From the NCBI GenBank assembly GCA_036897625.1, contig JAYMTA010000015.1, positions 50,853-114,852 on the forward strand: a DNA stretch of 64,000 nt, given 5' to 3'. The position numbers and the translations under genes were made by a program. Origin of the DNA: Pelargonium cotyledonis (Eukaryota > Streptophyta > Magnoliopsida > Geraniales > Geraniaceae). Shown piece after piece: positions 37,259 to 48,970 of the stretch (positions are counted from its first letter, which is position 1; each line of letters opens with the position of its first letter). The notes under the pieces are model-generated. The model was given only the letters and a program-made list of their open reading frames with translations. It was not told the origin of the DNA and searched no databases.

Positions 37259-40200
37259 AGGGGAAGCCTAAACTCCAACGGAACTTCCAAAAACAATCCT
37301 AATACAAGAGGACTCTAATCTAAGTAGATACACACTATACTCTATTCTGATCCAGCAAAGCACTAATGAGAAACTAAAACGCTCATGCCTATCAACAAAA
37401 CACACCACAAAAGGAAATGGTAGCCCCTTCGTTTCGGGAATCGATACGCACTAGAAACAAGATTTGTATGCGGAGTCTCCTTCTAGGAGTTACCAGTTCC
37501 TATAGGACAACAGAGAAAGGTGAAGCCATTTCTAAGCTTGATATTTTACTTAAATATTTTATACAATAGACTCATAATAAAAGGAGTTAATTAATAGGAA
37601 ATTGCAATTTCAAAGACAATAAGAAAAAGTAGAGCAAGGAAGAACTAAGAGTAAGCCGATTTGAACCAACGGATTCTGATCTAAATGACGGGCGCTATAA
37701 CTTTTTAAATTGGGGAAGGATTAGGTAGCTCTTTTAGACTCTACAAGAAAGAGATTACACTATTCACAGAGAAAGTCAAGACTATATGTAAGCGATTGTT
37801 GTGATTTAAACCTGCATTCACTACCTAAATTCAGGGTTGATGTACTTTTCTTTGTCATAAGTTAATGTACTCTCTAAGACATCTACTAAATACCAAAAAG
37901 AATGTATAGAAAATGGAGGGTCAGATTCAAAGTTTATTATCTAAGCTATTCTTTTTTCATTTTTGTGCTCTCAATTCTTTGTTACTATTGATTCTGGATA
38001 CTAGTAAACTCTAAACTCATATTACTAAAATGACGGGACTGTAACCAACGACATTCCATTTCAATTAATCCACTTTACTTAAAAAAATTCATTCTATATT
38101 CTTGTTACCATTCATATTCATATAGGGTAGGTTCTATATTTTTACAAGATTGCTAATATGCTTTCTATATAAGAGATTTCTGTTACGCTTTCTAATAGAG
38201 AGTAATGATTCCAGATAAACTATAACACTATAACAATTACTAATACATATAATACTAATACACTAACACTATAAGAACTCTAATACCAATCTATTATACT
38301 ATATAACATTACTAATATTTTAATACAGAGAACTTTTTCGTAAGGAAGAAAAACACTCAACTGTTAGGGGCAACTGAGTCACTTATTATCTGTCACGTGG
38401 GTAAAGTGCCATCAAAAGAAGTACGAATAAGTGGGTTTGAGTCCTCTTACTAGTAACAGTTTATAAAAAAAGTAGGTGACAAATCTCATAATTTTTTGGA
38501 CTATCCTTTACAAGGGTTTTAGTGGTAAAAGTTGAGAAAAACAGTAAGTAATATAATAAATTACTCAGTATGCCGTCTGCAAAAGAATTCAATTGAATGA
38601 AGTTTTACAACCATACAGAGCATAATTTGGTGTTACGAAAGTAGGATCCTCTTTTGGTACCTTAATGGACATCTCTTTTTTCTTTGTAGACATAGTACCA
38701 AGTCTCAACATCACGGTAATTCTCCAGTAACAACTATATTTACATTAGAATGGGCATATCGAAGACTAAAGATACAATAAATTAGGTACTTCTCAAAAAA
38801 GATGAACTCCCTTAGGTTTAGTCCAGCAAGAAAAAGAACTAGGTACTATCTTAATCCTAGGATTTTCGACAGAGGTTTCTTTCTATTTGTAACAGTTGTT
38901 TAGAAAACCCCTTCTCAAAAGTAACGCTATGCTTTTTTTTTTCACGCAAAAATAAGCACGAATTCTTACATTTTTGTAGTACAAAATAGGGAGTCATTAG
39001 AAGGATTTCTTCAGTAACTAAAAGTTTGAGTTATGATAATTCGTAGTATTTTTAAGAGTTTCTTATTATAAAGTGATACTTAAGGAAAGATTAGGTACGA
39101 CTTTTTACATCTGAAACTCTGTTTCTCTGTTACCCCCTATTAGCTTAAGAAGCAAATTTACATAAGAGGGCTCCTAAAGTAAAGGGCTTTACGACCTTTT
39201 CGTTCTTACAGCAGCAGTCAAATAAGATTAAATAAGGGCTTCTCCTTAAATTATGTATTTTGAAACTATGGGTCCCAAACTATTATGCGATAAAGTGGTA
39301 TTGTAAACCCGAGCATGTCAACAGTTTAAATCGAGTGGCTAGGGCCTTGTTCAAATTACAAATATATTCAAGTACTAAAAGTAAGGAATTCCGCGGGTAA
39401 GTTAAAAATACTAAAAGAGAGTTTTCTTATTTACTATAAGTAATGTAAGCGTCAAACGGCGGTGATTCTTTGATTTTGATAGCTAATTCTTACTCGTTAT
39501 GACCCAAGAATAGCTATTAACTGTACGGCCTACCCCTCTCTTTATTTAATAGGAGATATGCTAGAAATTATCGCCATATCTTAAGAGTGCGCTTGGAGTT
39601 ACCTACAAAGTTTTTAAAAAATCATATTTGTGATTTCAAAACCAAGTGTATACGCATTTATTATTATAAAGGCTCCTTTTGTATAATAAGCTAGACTATT
39701 CTAGGCTGCGTGGAGATTACAGCTTAGGGTTTGCCTTTAACTATGAATTCAAATAAAAAAGGGGTAAACCTTTTTCATTTAATAAATCATAGTAATTAAG
39801 TCAATTTTGAAAGACCAAAGAAGGATTCTTATTTTAGTATAAAAGTTAGATAAAACCTAAAAAGAAGGAGCCTATCTCTAAAATTTGGAGTATCTTAGTA
39901 TTCGAATTTTTAGGATACAAGGAATTTTAGCTACCCACTTACAAAAGAGTTGTTTATACACGGGACCCCGGGGCACTTCAATGTTCATTAGATACAAAAA
40001 CAATTATCAATAAGCAAACATATCCCAAAAGAGTAATTCAAGCTATTTCTTCGTGACAAAAGCTTTTGCAATGTAGCCAAAGGGGGCCACTATGGGTTTA
40101 GCTAACCAGTTTTTTAATTAAAAGTTAGTCAGTTAGATCTCTAAATAAAAATAAACAAGAGTCAGTTTATAGGAACTCCCTATAATATAAGGGGGTTCCC

Positions 40201-42210
40201 TCAGTTCTAGATAACAGAATGGATATTATATAAGAGTTTTACTTACTCGCTAAGGGGTAATAAAGAGGTAGGTAGTTTTTGAGAATATGTTAATGTACAA
40301 ATTTGATGGAGAATTTCAGTATCCGTCGGTAAAAAAAAAAAGGTTTTATTAGTTTTTCTTTTTCTTATCTAAAAATTAATTCATGAAAAATATACACAAA
40401 TAAATATACTTAGGTAAACCTTCGAATAAAATTACTAAAATACCGCGCCTTAGTTAAAGGTGTAGGATTTTTTCTTATTATATATGGCTATTCTCAAATC
40501 TCAGTAGACTTGGTTTTTTATATTTTTAGTAGAAAGTTCGTAGTCATTATCTAATAATAGATAAAATGAGTATAATATCTAACCTGTATATCCTAAATAG
40601 AGTTGTAACCCAAGCCGGTGTTTGTATGTAAATGTTGAAGTAAAGGTATATTTTATTATGAAATCCCATAAGTAATAGGTAATAAAAATGCAAGCTAAGC
40701 TCGAGAGCTGTTTCTTAGAGTATAAAGTAACCCGGATTCTTCATCCTTAATTGCAAGCAAGAATAAAAGCATTATAAAAAATGTGTAAAAATCAGGATTT
40801 ATCGACTCTTTTACTAGAGTCTATTTGTATCCCCCAAAGTTATGGAAGTTAATTTATACAAGGAAATTGTTATAAGGTTTAGCAGCTAATGCAGGAAAGA
40901 TTCTATAAAAAAAAGAGTCCTCTTCATCTCTAAATATCGGATCTTTTCAAATATACACTAAGGGCTCGGTATTGAGTGGCTAAATCCAAACAAGCTTGCT
41001 ACGAGTATATGCGGATTTCTCTTTGTTGCCCATACATACCATTGCGTATAGACTTCATATTCGAAGGGGTTATAGATTCTCATAAAAATTCAAACAAGTA
41101 ATCCGCTATTGGAGTGGGCCCAAAATCTTGTAAAGAAGTAAATCAACACATAACTGGCACCTATTTACTAAGTGAATTAAATAGCACTCCTCATATATAC
41201 TAAACCAGTATGACATAAGATCTAGAGATTTGAAAAAAAAAAAAATAGTAGTAAGGACTTCCGGTAGCTTGTAAAATACAGTATAGAAATCGCAAGAATC
41301 AAACGCTTTAACTTCCAAGCTCAAGTTATCAAAAGATCTTAAATAAGGTTTTTAATTCTAGTGTTTTAGGGATCCGCCCCCTTCCGTTTTAGTAAGGTAA
41401 CAAGAGTCAAGGGACTCAATCTCCTCATTTCAGAGTATTCTCTTTAGAAGGAGTTAGCTCGGCTAGAATTATAGAAAGAAGTTTTACAAGAGAGTGTATT
41501 ATTTAGAGTAACAAGGAAGTCAATAAAAGAAAATTTGTGGTTATAAGGTATGACTCACTTAGAGAATTCAATACATAACCCAATGGGGGACTTCAGATAC
41601 TGTATAGGGATGTAGATTTATTCTTAGTTATATCCTATAGAATCCCAAAAAGCTATCAAATAATACGTATTGGTTCTCTAAATATAGGGTCTCTTGGAAC
41701 TAACTTTATAAGAATTATACTTAGTTAAGGGAAATGTTTAAATTAGAGGATCGCAGAAGTTTAATATATAAAGTAAAGTAATGTATTGCTTACTAAGTTT
41801 TTAGTCTTGATATACACAAAAAATAAGTAACCACTGATTTTCTAAGACAAAAATTTACGGCATCGGTCTAAACAATTGAAAGGAATCTTCATAAATTTCT
41901 TAAGGGTGTAAGCTTTATACTTGCACCTAATATAAGACTGCTTCTGACTACTTATGAATCCTAATAAAGCCTTGGTTGAACCGGTAAAATTACCATATTA
42001 TATAACTAGAATTTATACATCCTTTATCCTAAGCGTGTCCAAGTATATAAAGAATACTTCGTAAAGAACGAATCAAAGATCAGCTTTCCTAAGCGTAGAA
42101 ACACCCGATAAGGCACAAAAGCCTACAAAATGAAGCACAATAAGTGAGTATTCAGTAACACCTTAGAATGCTCTTCTAGGGAATCCCGTAACTAGAATAA
42201 AGTACCTTAG
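37259..42210. other. Long AT-rich spacer, no confident gene
   Basis: Apart from the TA-rich tract at 38200-38340, it contains an A13 run (41233-41245), an A11 run (40331-40341), and an imperfect hairpin AGGAACTCCC..GGGGGTTCCCT (40171-40201). That hairpin has the same TATAATATA and GTTCCC words as the repeat palindrome at 3302. A minus-strand frame of 72 codons at 41106-41324 runs through the A13 run and has no motif. A weak T-arm-like string occurs near 38433. Confidence 0.45.
38200..38340 (+). repeat. TA/CTA-rich tract
   Basis: Rich in ACTATAA, CTAATAC and AATACTA words and very poor in G, as in 3390-3510 and 6550-6680. A string GAGAGTAATGATT precedes it. The 120-bp module and the palindrome are not recognisable here. 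Confidence 0.35.
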
Positions 42211-42958
42211 AATCTAGTTAATTTTATTACAGAAGCACCCCTTTTCTTTGTACCTGAGGTGCTAAGTTTGCCTTGCAAGAAAGAAATAGAAATTTATTTT
42301 ACTAAGATAAATTCTGGTGGAATTCTAAGTGTATACCTAGATTTTCGATCTGTATTTAATTTAAGGGGCCCTGGCTTAATTCAGGTCTATAAGCCTTTAA
42401 ATTACGGGGTAAATGTTAATAGATTATCCTGGTAGAAATCTAATTTAGGATAGTCTCAATACTTGGTTAAAACTGAAGATATTATCTAAGTTATTTCGAG
42501 GGGTTGACTCATGTTACTTAGATTTCAAATCCGAATAGGTTTTCAGGTCTTACTCTGCAAGATTTTTCCAAACCTGTTTAATAAAAACTATCTTTAAAGA
42601 GAAGAAGTATTCTATCTGGGACGGGCGGGGTTTATACGTAAACTCAATTAAGGATTATAATGGAGTATATCTAGTACAAAAAACTGGATTGAAGTGGAAC
42701 GGAACCCCGTTTGTAAGTATAGGGGAAATCACTAATCTTGTTGACGAAAGGGTTAGTTAAGTCTAAGCACTTTTGTCCAAAAGGGGTATCCCGCAGTTAC
42801 CAGGAATCCCGATTAAAGGTAATTATATAGATTATTTTCAGTATTTCAGAACTTGGATCAATATCCGTGCTAAAGCCCCCTCAATGGGTCTTTTCTTGGT
42901 AAATGGCAATACTAGAACTAGAGGTACCCTAACCCTATCTCTACAAATTATTCCTTAA
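42211..42958 (+). pseudogene. Coding-like block broken by stops, unidentified
   Basis: Three long open stretches follow one another on the plus strand. 42211-42432 is open for 74 codons and includes GGILSVYLDFRSVFNLRGPG. After a gap with stops, a second frame is open at 42539-42757 (73 codons, with KKYSIWDGRGLYVNSIKDYN). It continues in the same frame at 42767-42955 (63 codons, with SKRGIPQLPGIPIKGNYIDY) past two TAA codons three positions apart. Amino-acid composition looks protein-like, more so than in most frames here. LDFRSVFN faintly recalls a polymerase D-x-R-x-x-N string, but no catalytic YxDD follows and I do not claim a family. A decayed gene with one frameshift is my best reading; chance remains possible. 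Confidence 0.3.
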
Positions 42959-45900
42959 ATTACATATTTTAGGCCTCTTACTTAAACTAACAGAATTGCT
43001 TTAATCCTTACAAATTTAGAAGTGAACTTGCTTTTGGATTACGTACGATACAATGAAGAAGTACTTGGCAGGTTTTCAAATTTATGCCTATATAGGTACA
43101 ATGGCCCCTTAAGTTCTTCTTTTTTCACCGATATTCAATAGTAGTCCTTGAGTAAAAAAAAGTATGGGACATATTATCTATCTTTTGGCAAATAATATGG
43201 AAGTTTTGGGTCTAAAAGCTAGGAATCTCTGTCCAATACTAAGGAATATAGGAGCCCCTAAGGAAACGGAATACTTGTGAAGTTACAGTTTTGGCTCTAG
43301 TAAGTCTCTCTTTTCGATGAAATCTCCTCGTTAGTAGCTTAGAAAGTTTTAGTATTTTGCTTGGAAGGAGCTTTTTGTTTATTAGTAGAAAAGAGAAACT
43401 CTTCTTTTGTGTAAATGCATGGTAGAGCTCTTTATAAATGAGAACTTTAAGCGTGTAAGTAGGTAAATACCTTTAAACCAACATATCAAGATTAACCTGT
43501 ATTATTTATAGATCAAGGATTTTTCCTATTTCATATCAAGAAAAGCCAATACATATAGACATAGCATACTAGGGATTTAAAGCACTCGGTCTGTCATACC
43601 AGACGATAGCCTACGACTTTCGGGTTCCTCCAAGGGTCGGAATGCTGTGAGAAATATACTCCCTATTTACTAGGTCATAATACACGGGGTTTACCCTCTT
43701 TTTATTATATGAAACGAAAGAAATCCATTCAAAGAATACTTGTTTTAATATGACAATACCCCCTCTTTTGGCTGCTGCAAATATTAGACCTCATCTTTAC
43801 TTTGTCCGGGAGTACTGAGATATAAAGAATTCTCCAATATCCGCGCATTCCTTTAGGGTTACCCTTATCTATAGTACGGGTACCTTCACTTAATTTTGGT
43901 ACTTTGGCGCAATCCTCTATATCTTTCTATAGGTTTAGTCTTTATAAGACTAGTAATCTCAACAGTTTACTATGTTTCTGGATTAAATTCGTCTGGTATT
44001 CTTAGCTCATATCATCAAACCGGAAAATTATAGGGATCTTATAGACTTTGTGACAAAGTTTTTAAAAACCCCCCTTTATTGTTTCCTTTTACTTATATAA
44101 TACTCTGTAAACTTGACCAAAAGAAAGGAAAATCGAGCTCTTTCAAACTAATAAAACCTTAGGAAGATTCCTATTCATTCTCAAAACGAAGGAAAACCCT
44201 TAGGAAGCGCCCCAACAGTTTGAATTTAGCAGTTAGAATAGGACTTCTTTGTCCAAATAGTATGTAATCAGTAAAGAAAAAGGGCACTGCGCTCTGGGGT
44301 TATTACATACTTCTAAATGTGTGTTTTTTTACAAATCCTTAAACACTTGATCCTCTTATTCTATAAAGAGTATTCCGTTCAGCTATAGAAAAATCCCTTT
44401 GAGAAAGACTTTTACACCTTTCCTTAGAGCTTGTATATTTATATACTATGTAATGTATACTATCCCTATTATGACACAGTTAGGAGAATCCGCCCGCTTA
44501 GTTTAATCGAAGTTCTTAGTCTTTCTCATTATTCTGTAAGAATGGTAAATTCCCAACAAATAAATCGCGGAAAGCTATACTGCTCAGTTAAATCTACAAA
44601 ATTCCTAAGAATCCGTGTTTAAGTTAATGAAAAGCAGCTGACTATACTCACATACCTACTACTAGATTTATCAACAAAAATGTAATAGACATGTATTCAG
44701 GCACTTGTATAGCTTAGTGGAACCCAATTCTAATTGTTGTAATCTCTGGCTTTCTTAGTCTGCTTAAAAGAGAAATTCCTAGGATTCTCTAACAGGTATT
44801 ATAGGTAAGATTCTAAGTATAAAACAGAGATCTCTAACGAAAGTCTATAGAAAAAGGTGAGTACCAAGTTTTGGATTTTATTTAACTCCTCATTCAAATA
44901 ATTAATTAGCTTCGAACTTACGAGATCCATATATATAGTAGCTTGTGAGTTAGTTTAGCCTTTTCTGTTCCATCCAAATGTATGAAATTCTTAATTATAT
45001 TTCTATCGCTAAGGGTTTAGGTAAACTTTTTATCTTGAAACCCGCGTTCTCTTTTCGCAAGTATAATAAGCAATTTCCATGAAATTAGTACTGAAAAAAG
45101 TGGATGCATCTTAAAGAATCTTGCGCTTGCGTGTCACTTTGTTGCTTATCGGGCCTCTATTTGATGTTTTCCCCTGTTCAAGATACGCTAAATAAAAAGA
45201 GGGTATCTCATAAATTGAATATGTATTTGCCCACTATGTTTAATTACAAGGTTCTCCATTATTTAGACTTGTATTTGGCTCTCAACTACGATTTCCACAT
45301 TTAGCTGGGTCTTATTTAATCGGTTCCTTTGGGCTTTTTTCTATTATGAAAAGAGGGTTCTTCTTATTTGCAAGTTCTGGGATTATTAGAAATTCTTTAA
45401 AATTTTAAGGTGAGAGTAGGCTCTTAAATCAAGTTAGAATGATCTAGGTGGTTACCCTTGATTGTCTGATTCATAATTTCAAAAGAAGTAAACAACAACT
45501 TAATAAATAGGGCAAACACAGTATTTAAATAAAGAATTCCAGTGGAGCCTATCTCGATAAGTTAACAAGAATTTGTTTAGCTTAGCAAGATCCTGTTTTG
45601 ATCGTTTAGAATCCAGGAGTTTTCTCTATTATTAGTTAAAATAAACCCCTTCTTCGAAGCTAAGGTAGGAGTCGGTTCCACCAAAAACTTCTGCTTCATA
45701 GAGTCCGTTTGACAAACTGTATATATAAAATTATCCGCAAAAACTTTTGTTCTAATATTTCCTGAGGCTTTTTACTAGCAACCCCAGTAGTTCGGATGTG
45801 AAATAAGAAATACCTGAATTTTTAAGCATACTTTGCTTTATCTGCAACCCCCTTTTTTAGAAGTTTCAGAATATATAGGTTTTTGTACTTTAAAAGTAGC

Positions 45901-45990
45901 CACTTTTGTTGATGAGGCTTACCTTGCTCGAGAAACACCTTGTAATGACTCGTTTTTCTTCCTTGTCTTGCGAGTTGTTATTCTTAATTT
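42959..45990. other. Spacer, tRNA-like hairpin at 43580-43630
   Basis: Around 43581-43630 there is GTCTG-TCATAC-CAGAC (a perfect five-pair stem with six-base loop) followed by TTTCGGGTTCC, which recalls an anticodon arm and T-arm, but no D-arm or acceptor could be placed. Otherwise only frames of 60-66 codons with no recognised motif (for example 44431-44622, 45104-45304, 45833-46015). Confidence 0.35.
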
Positions 45991-46269
45991 ATGGGTATAC
46001 TCCCAAGGAAGTTAACTTATATAAAAAGAATTACCCAACCACCAGGTCTCTATCTCTACTTTTTATTTTATACTTGCTTTGAAAAATCAAATACAGATTT
46101 ATACCAAGACATAAAACCTCAGAATCAGTTACCTTCTTCAAACAAATTTAGCATCCGAATGCCACTTCAAACATTCCGACGCTTTGCAAAAATTCGGACA
46201 GGACTAGGAAGAAAATATAAAGACAAAAGAAATCTAACCTTTATTAATTATTGGTATTTACTTTTGTAA
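45991..46269 (+). CDS. Hypothetical basic protein, low support
   Basis: A 92-codon frame with an ATG start. A hydrophobic stretch (GLYLYFLFYTCF, residues about 19-30) is followed by a basic segment (RRFAKIRTGLGRKYKDKRN, residues about 63-81). No recognised family and no homologous copy elsewhere in the window. It overlaps the end of another 60-codon frame in a different phase. Length is within what chance gives in 64 kb. Confidence 0.2.
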   Translation: MGILPRKLTYIKRITQPPGLYLYFLFYTCFEKSNTDLYQDIKPQNQLPSSNKFSIRMPLQTFRRFAKIRTGLGRKYKDKRNLTFINYWYLLL

Positions 46270-46904
46270 AGTCTTTAATAATACTATAATTCAGAATACC
46301 CATACAAACTCAATGCCAAACTCTTACTATTACTCTCTTAACGGGTCCCTTGTTAGTAATACAAATAAAGGAAAGGGTACCCCCGAGGTTGAACTTAGTT
46401 TTGTTAGTTACTTGTGACTCCTCACTTAAACCGGCTAAGTAAAGATAACAAAAAAGCAAGTGTTTTTAGTTCTACTACTGTCCCTTATTACCGGAAACCA
46501 AAGTCTTCCTCACAAGGAATTGGTAGAAGCTTTATATATATATATAGTTTTTTAGTATTCTCCGCCTTGAGTTAATCTCTTTTAAGGAGTTGGATACATA
46601 GCTTTTTTGCTTTCCATTACTCAAGGATGCTTTTAAGAAGCCGACTATCAGTCAGTTTGTGCTTAACATAGTCATATGTCTTCTTCAATTACAATTAACT
46701 AAGCTCAGTATAAGCTCTGTCTTATATATGTACTCCATGTAAGTATCGAAAAAGGGTATAATTTGTCTAATAGTAAAAGGTTCTATAGCACCCTTTCAGC
46801 TGACATTAATCCAAGTTTCAATACAATCACTTATATGAAGAAGATTGATTTATCAGTGAAATTGGTAACTAGTTGATTGCTTTTGTTTCTTGCCTTTACT
46901 TGAT

Positions 46905-46962
46905 GTGGTAAAGCAGGAGTTAGTTGGATCCTCATGCCGCTGGTTCAAGTTCTCCCTACGCC
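46905..46962 (+). pseudogene. tRNA-like remnant, possibly trnfM-derived
   Basis: CAGGAGTTAGTTGG, CCTCATG and GCTGGTTCAAGTTCTCCC follow in the order of the trnfM D-arm, anticodon 5' side and T-arm, with the anticodon 3' stem missing. The resemblance to 13643-13715 is partial, and another tRNA origin is possible. Confidence 0.35.
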
Positions 46963-48480
46963 AAAGAAGAACTATACTTTTAGTCCGTATCTTAAAGATT
47001 AAGAACAAATCCAAGTTTGTTATAAATAGATCTACTCCAACGCTATGCATTTCCTAATTGTGCTAATTAAAATCTTAAAAATACTGCTGTATTTCTATAA
47101 GGTTGCTCCAAATCTGGAGAAAATTGAAGTAAAAACGCTAAAAAACTGGCAGGTGTTCCGAAAAAGAGTGACCTAGAAACAAACCCTTAAACAGAGAACT
47201 CTATTCAATATCGGAATAAGGGTCTCTAAAAACTAGTAAACCCGCTTAAATTCTAAAGTGACACGCTTTAATATTATATTTACTCTGCTTCTTCCTTCTT
47301 ACAATCCTGGAAATAAATAGGGCTTTAGCTTAGACTTCTATAGACACAGCCCGGGGCTACAAAGGCATTCAAAAAAAAAAATTAGAGTTTAGTAGAATTT
47401 CACTTTGCAGTGCTAACTAAATTCCGTATTCTAAACAAAGAATCAGTAATAAGCCAGCCTCGTATCGGAAAAACTTCAGTAATTGCATAAAGTGGGAAAT
47501 CCGTACCGTATACCAACCATATATGCAGGCATACCCGCTCTTCTCTTAAAGTAATGAAAAACGGCAATAGAATTAATTTAATATAGAAGCATTTTCTTAC
47601 TTTATACTCAAGGAATAGTTTATACATAGGGTAAGCTTTTCTGTATTAGAAATTAGTAATATAGCTTTATAAAGTAATTTTACTGATTTTAGAATCGGTA
47701 TTTCCTTAGGTAAGGGATGTAATCGTCTCTATAATCCTTAAGGGTTTGGGTTTTTCTTGCCTTTAAAAAATATATATATATATAAAGTTTAGGAGAATAT
47801 CCAAAAGCTAAATTCATGAAAAATTCCCCTTTGTCTGGGTATTCGCTTAAGTATATAAACAATCTTCCTTCAAATAAAGGGTATAATCAAGAAACAGAAA
47901 CACACCTACTTCGATAACTTAACTCCTCCTTAAATAAAAGTTTTAGCTGCAAGTAGAAATCTCCACAAATTAGAGTCTACAGAAGAACCGCTCATTGAAA
48001 CACTTTTCTCCGTGTGTTTCACTATAATACCTATTATTCAAGGAAAAACTAATAAACCTCTTTGATTTCTTTAGACTTTCTTAAACCCGAAACCTGAAAG
48101 TCCCAGAATACAAAAAATCAAGAGTAAATCCGCGCTTTCGGCGGTATACACATTTACACCCTCGCTGATACTAAATTTGAGTGGATATCCCTACTTACTT
48201 AGACTCGATTTCCTAAAAACGTATCTCTTTTGATAAGTTTAATTTTGTAAAAGTAAAAGAGGTCTTGAGGTAGCAAGATACCGACTTAACTATATTTATT
48301 ATATATTCTGTTCTAGCTAAAGCTAGCCTAATTAGCAATACTTCTACATTGGAACTAAGGACTAATAACTAAGACGACTTCTTTCTGGAAAGACAAAGGA
48401 ATTGCAAATAACTTAGATTAAGATCCTTAAGCTCTCGCTACAATTTAGTATAACCCCGTATACTGAATAAATAAGGACAC
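46963..48480. other. AT-rich spacer, no gene seen
   Basis: It includes an A11 run (47371-47381), a TA dinucleotide run (47771-47784) and a 75-codon minus-strand frame (47400-47627) without motifs. Confidence 0.45.
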
Positions 48481-48484
48481 TAAA

Positions 48485-48556
48485 TTAGAAATTACCAGTG
48501 GTACAGCAAAAATCCTAGTAACAAATTCCGTGGGTTCGAGTCCTATTCGCTATAAC
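48485..48556 (+). pseudogene. Decayed tRNA-like sequence
   Basis: ACCAGTGGTACAGC resembles a D-arm and TCCGTGGGTTCGAGTCC a T-arm at the right spacing for a tRNA. The anticodon stem cannot be placed and the acceptor strands do not pair. Identity unknown. It lies about 400 bases before a trnfM pseudogene. Confidence 0.4.
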
Positions 48557-48838
48557 ACTTTTTGGAAAAAAGACTCCGCTTAGGGAGGCAGTTGATATAC
48601 TTTCTGAAAACTTCTTCTAATTATATGGTAAAATAGTAGAATTCCGAATTTTACAACTAGAATTTTAAGAATGCCGAAGATCCTTAGTTATGAAGCTCTC
48701 TCTTATTGTCAAGACAAGGGTCTTTTTTATTACTGACTCAAAGCGCCGTACATGAAATTTTCGTATCAATATGTCTCGTTATAACGTAAATACCTTGAGT
48801 AGTAACTTAAGAAATTATTTACACAGATATAGTGTACC

Positions 48839-48852
48839 TTTTTTTTTTTTTT
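48839..48852. repeat. T14 homopolymer
   Basis: An uninterrupted run of 14 T, followed by C and five more T. This is the longest mononucleotide run seen in the window. Confidence 0.9.
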
Positions 48853-48912
48853 CTTTTTGAAGGAAGGAACAAGATTTCTATCTAAGTGATTCTGATGACA
48901 ATAATACACTAG

Positions 48913-48970
48913 GATCGTTGTTAAACTTGCGCGGCTCATGAGCCTCAAAACGCAGGCTCAAGTCGATTTA
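48913..48970 (+). pseudogene. trnfM pseudogene
   Basis: Aligned base for base with trnfM (13655 onward), it shares GTTG-TAAAC in the D-loop, GGCTCATGA in the anticodon loop, and CTCAAAACGCAGG-TCAAGTC to the T-loop. The 3' T-stem reads CGATT and no longer pairs, and both acceptor strands are gone, so it is a dead partial copy. Confidence 0.75.

Noticed and set aside
37650-37700. Minus-strand T-arm-like sequence around 37660 (TTTGAACC)
   Set aside because: The five-base arms around the loop do not pair and no acceptor strand is present.
38381-38462. T-arm-like string GTGGGTTTGAGTCC near 38433
   Set aside because: No anticodon arm, and the T-stem does not pair. Similar strings are expected by chance.
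42300-42540. Reverse transcriptase-like strings LDFRSVFN and LDFKSE
   Set aside because: The spacing is too long, a stop follows the second string, and no YxDD motif follows. The resemblance is too weak to name a family.
43570-43640. Possible tRNA with a CAT-containing hairpin loop and GGGTTCC T-arm string
   Set aside because: The five-pair hairpin is good but has a six-base loop, and no D-arm or acceptor pairing could be found. It is mentioned only within the spacer entry.
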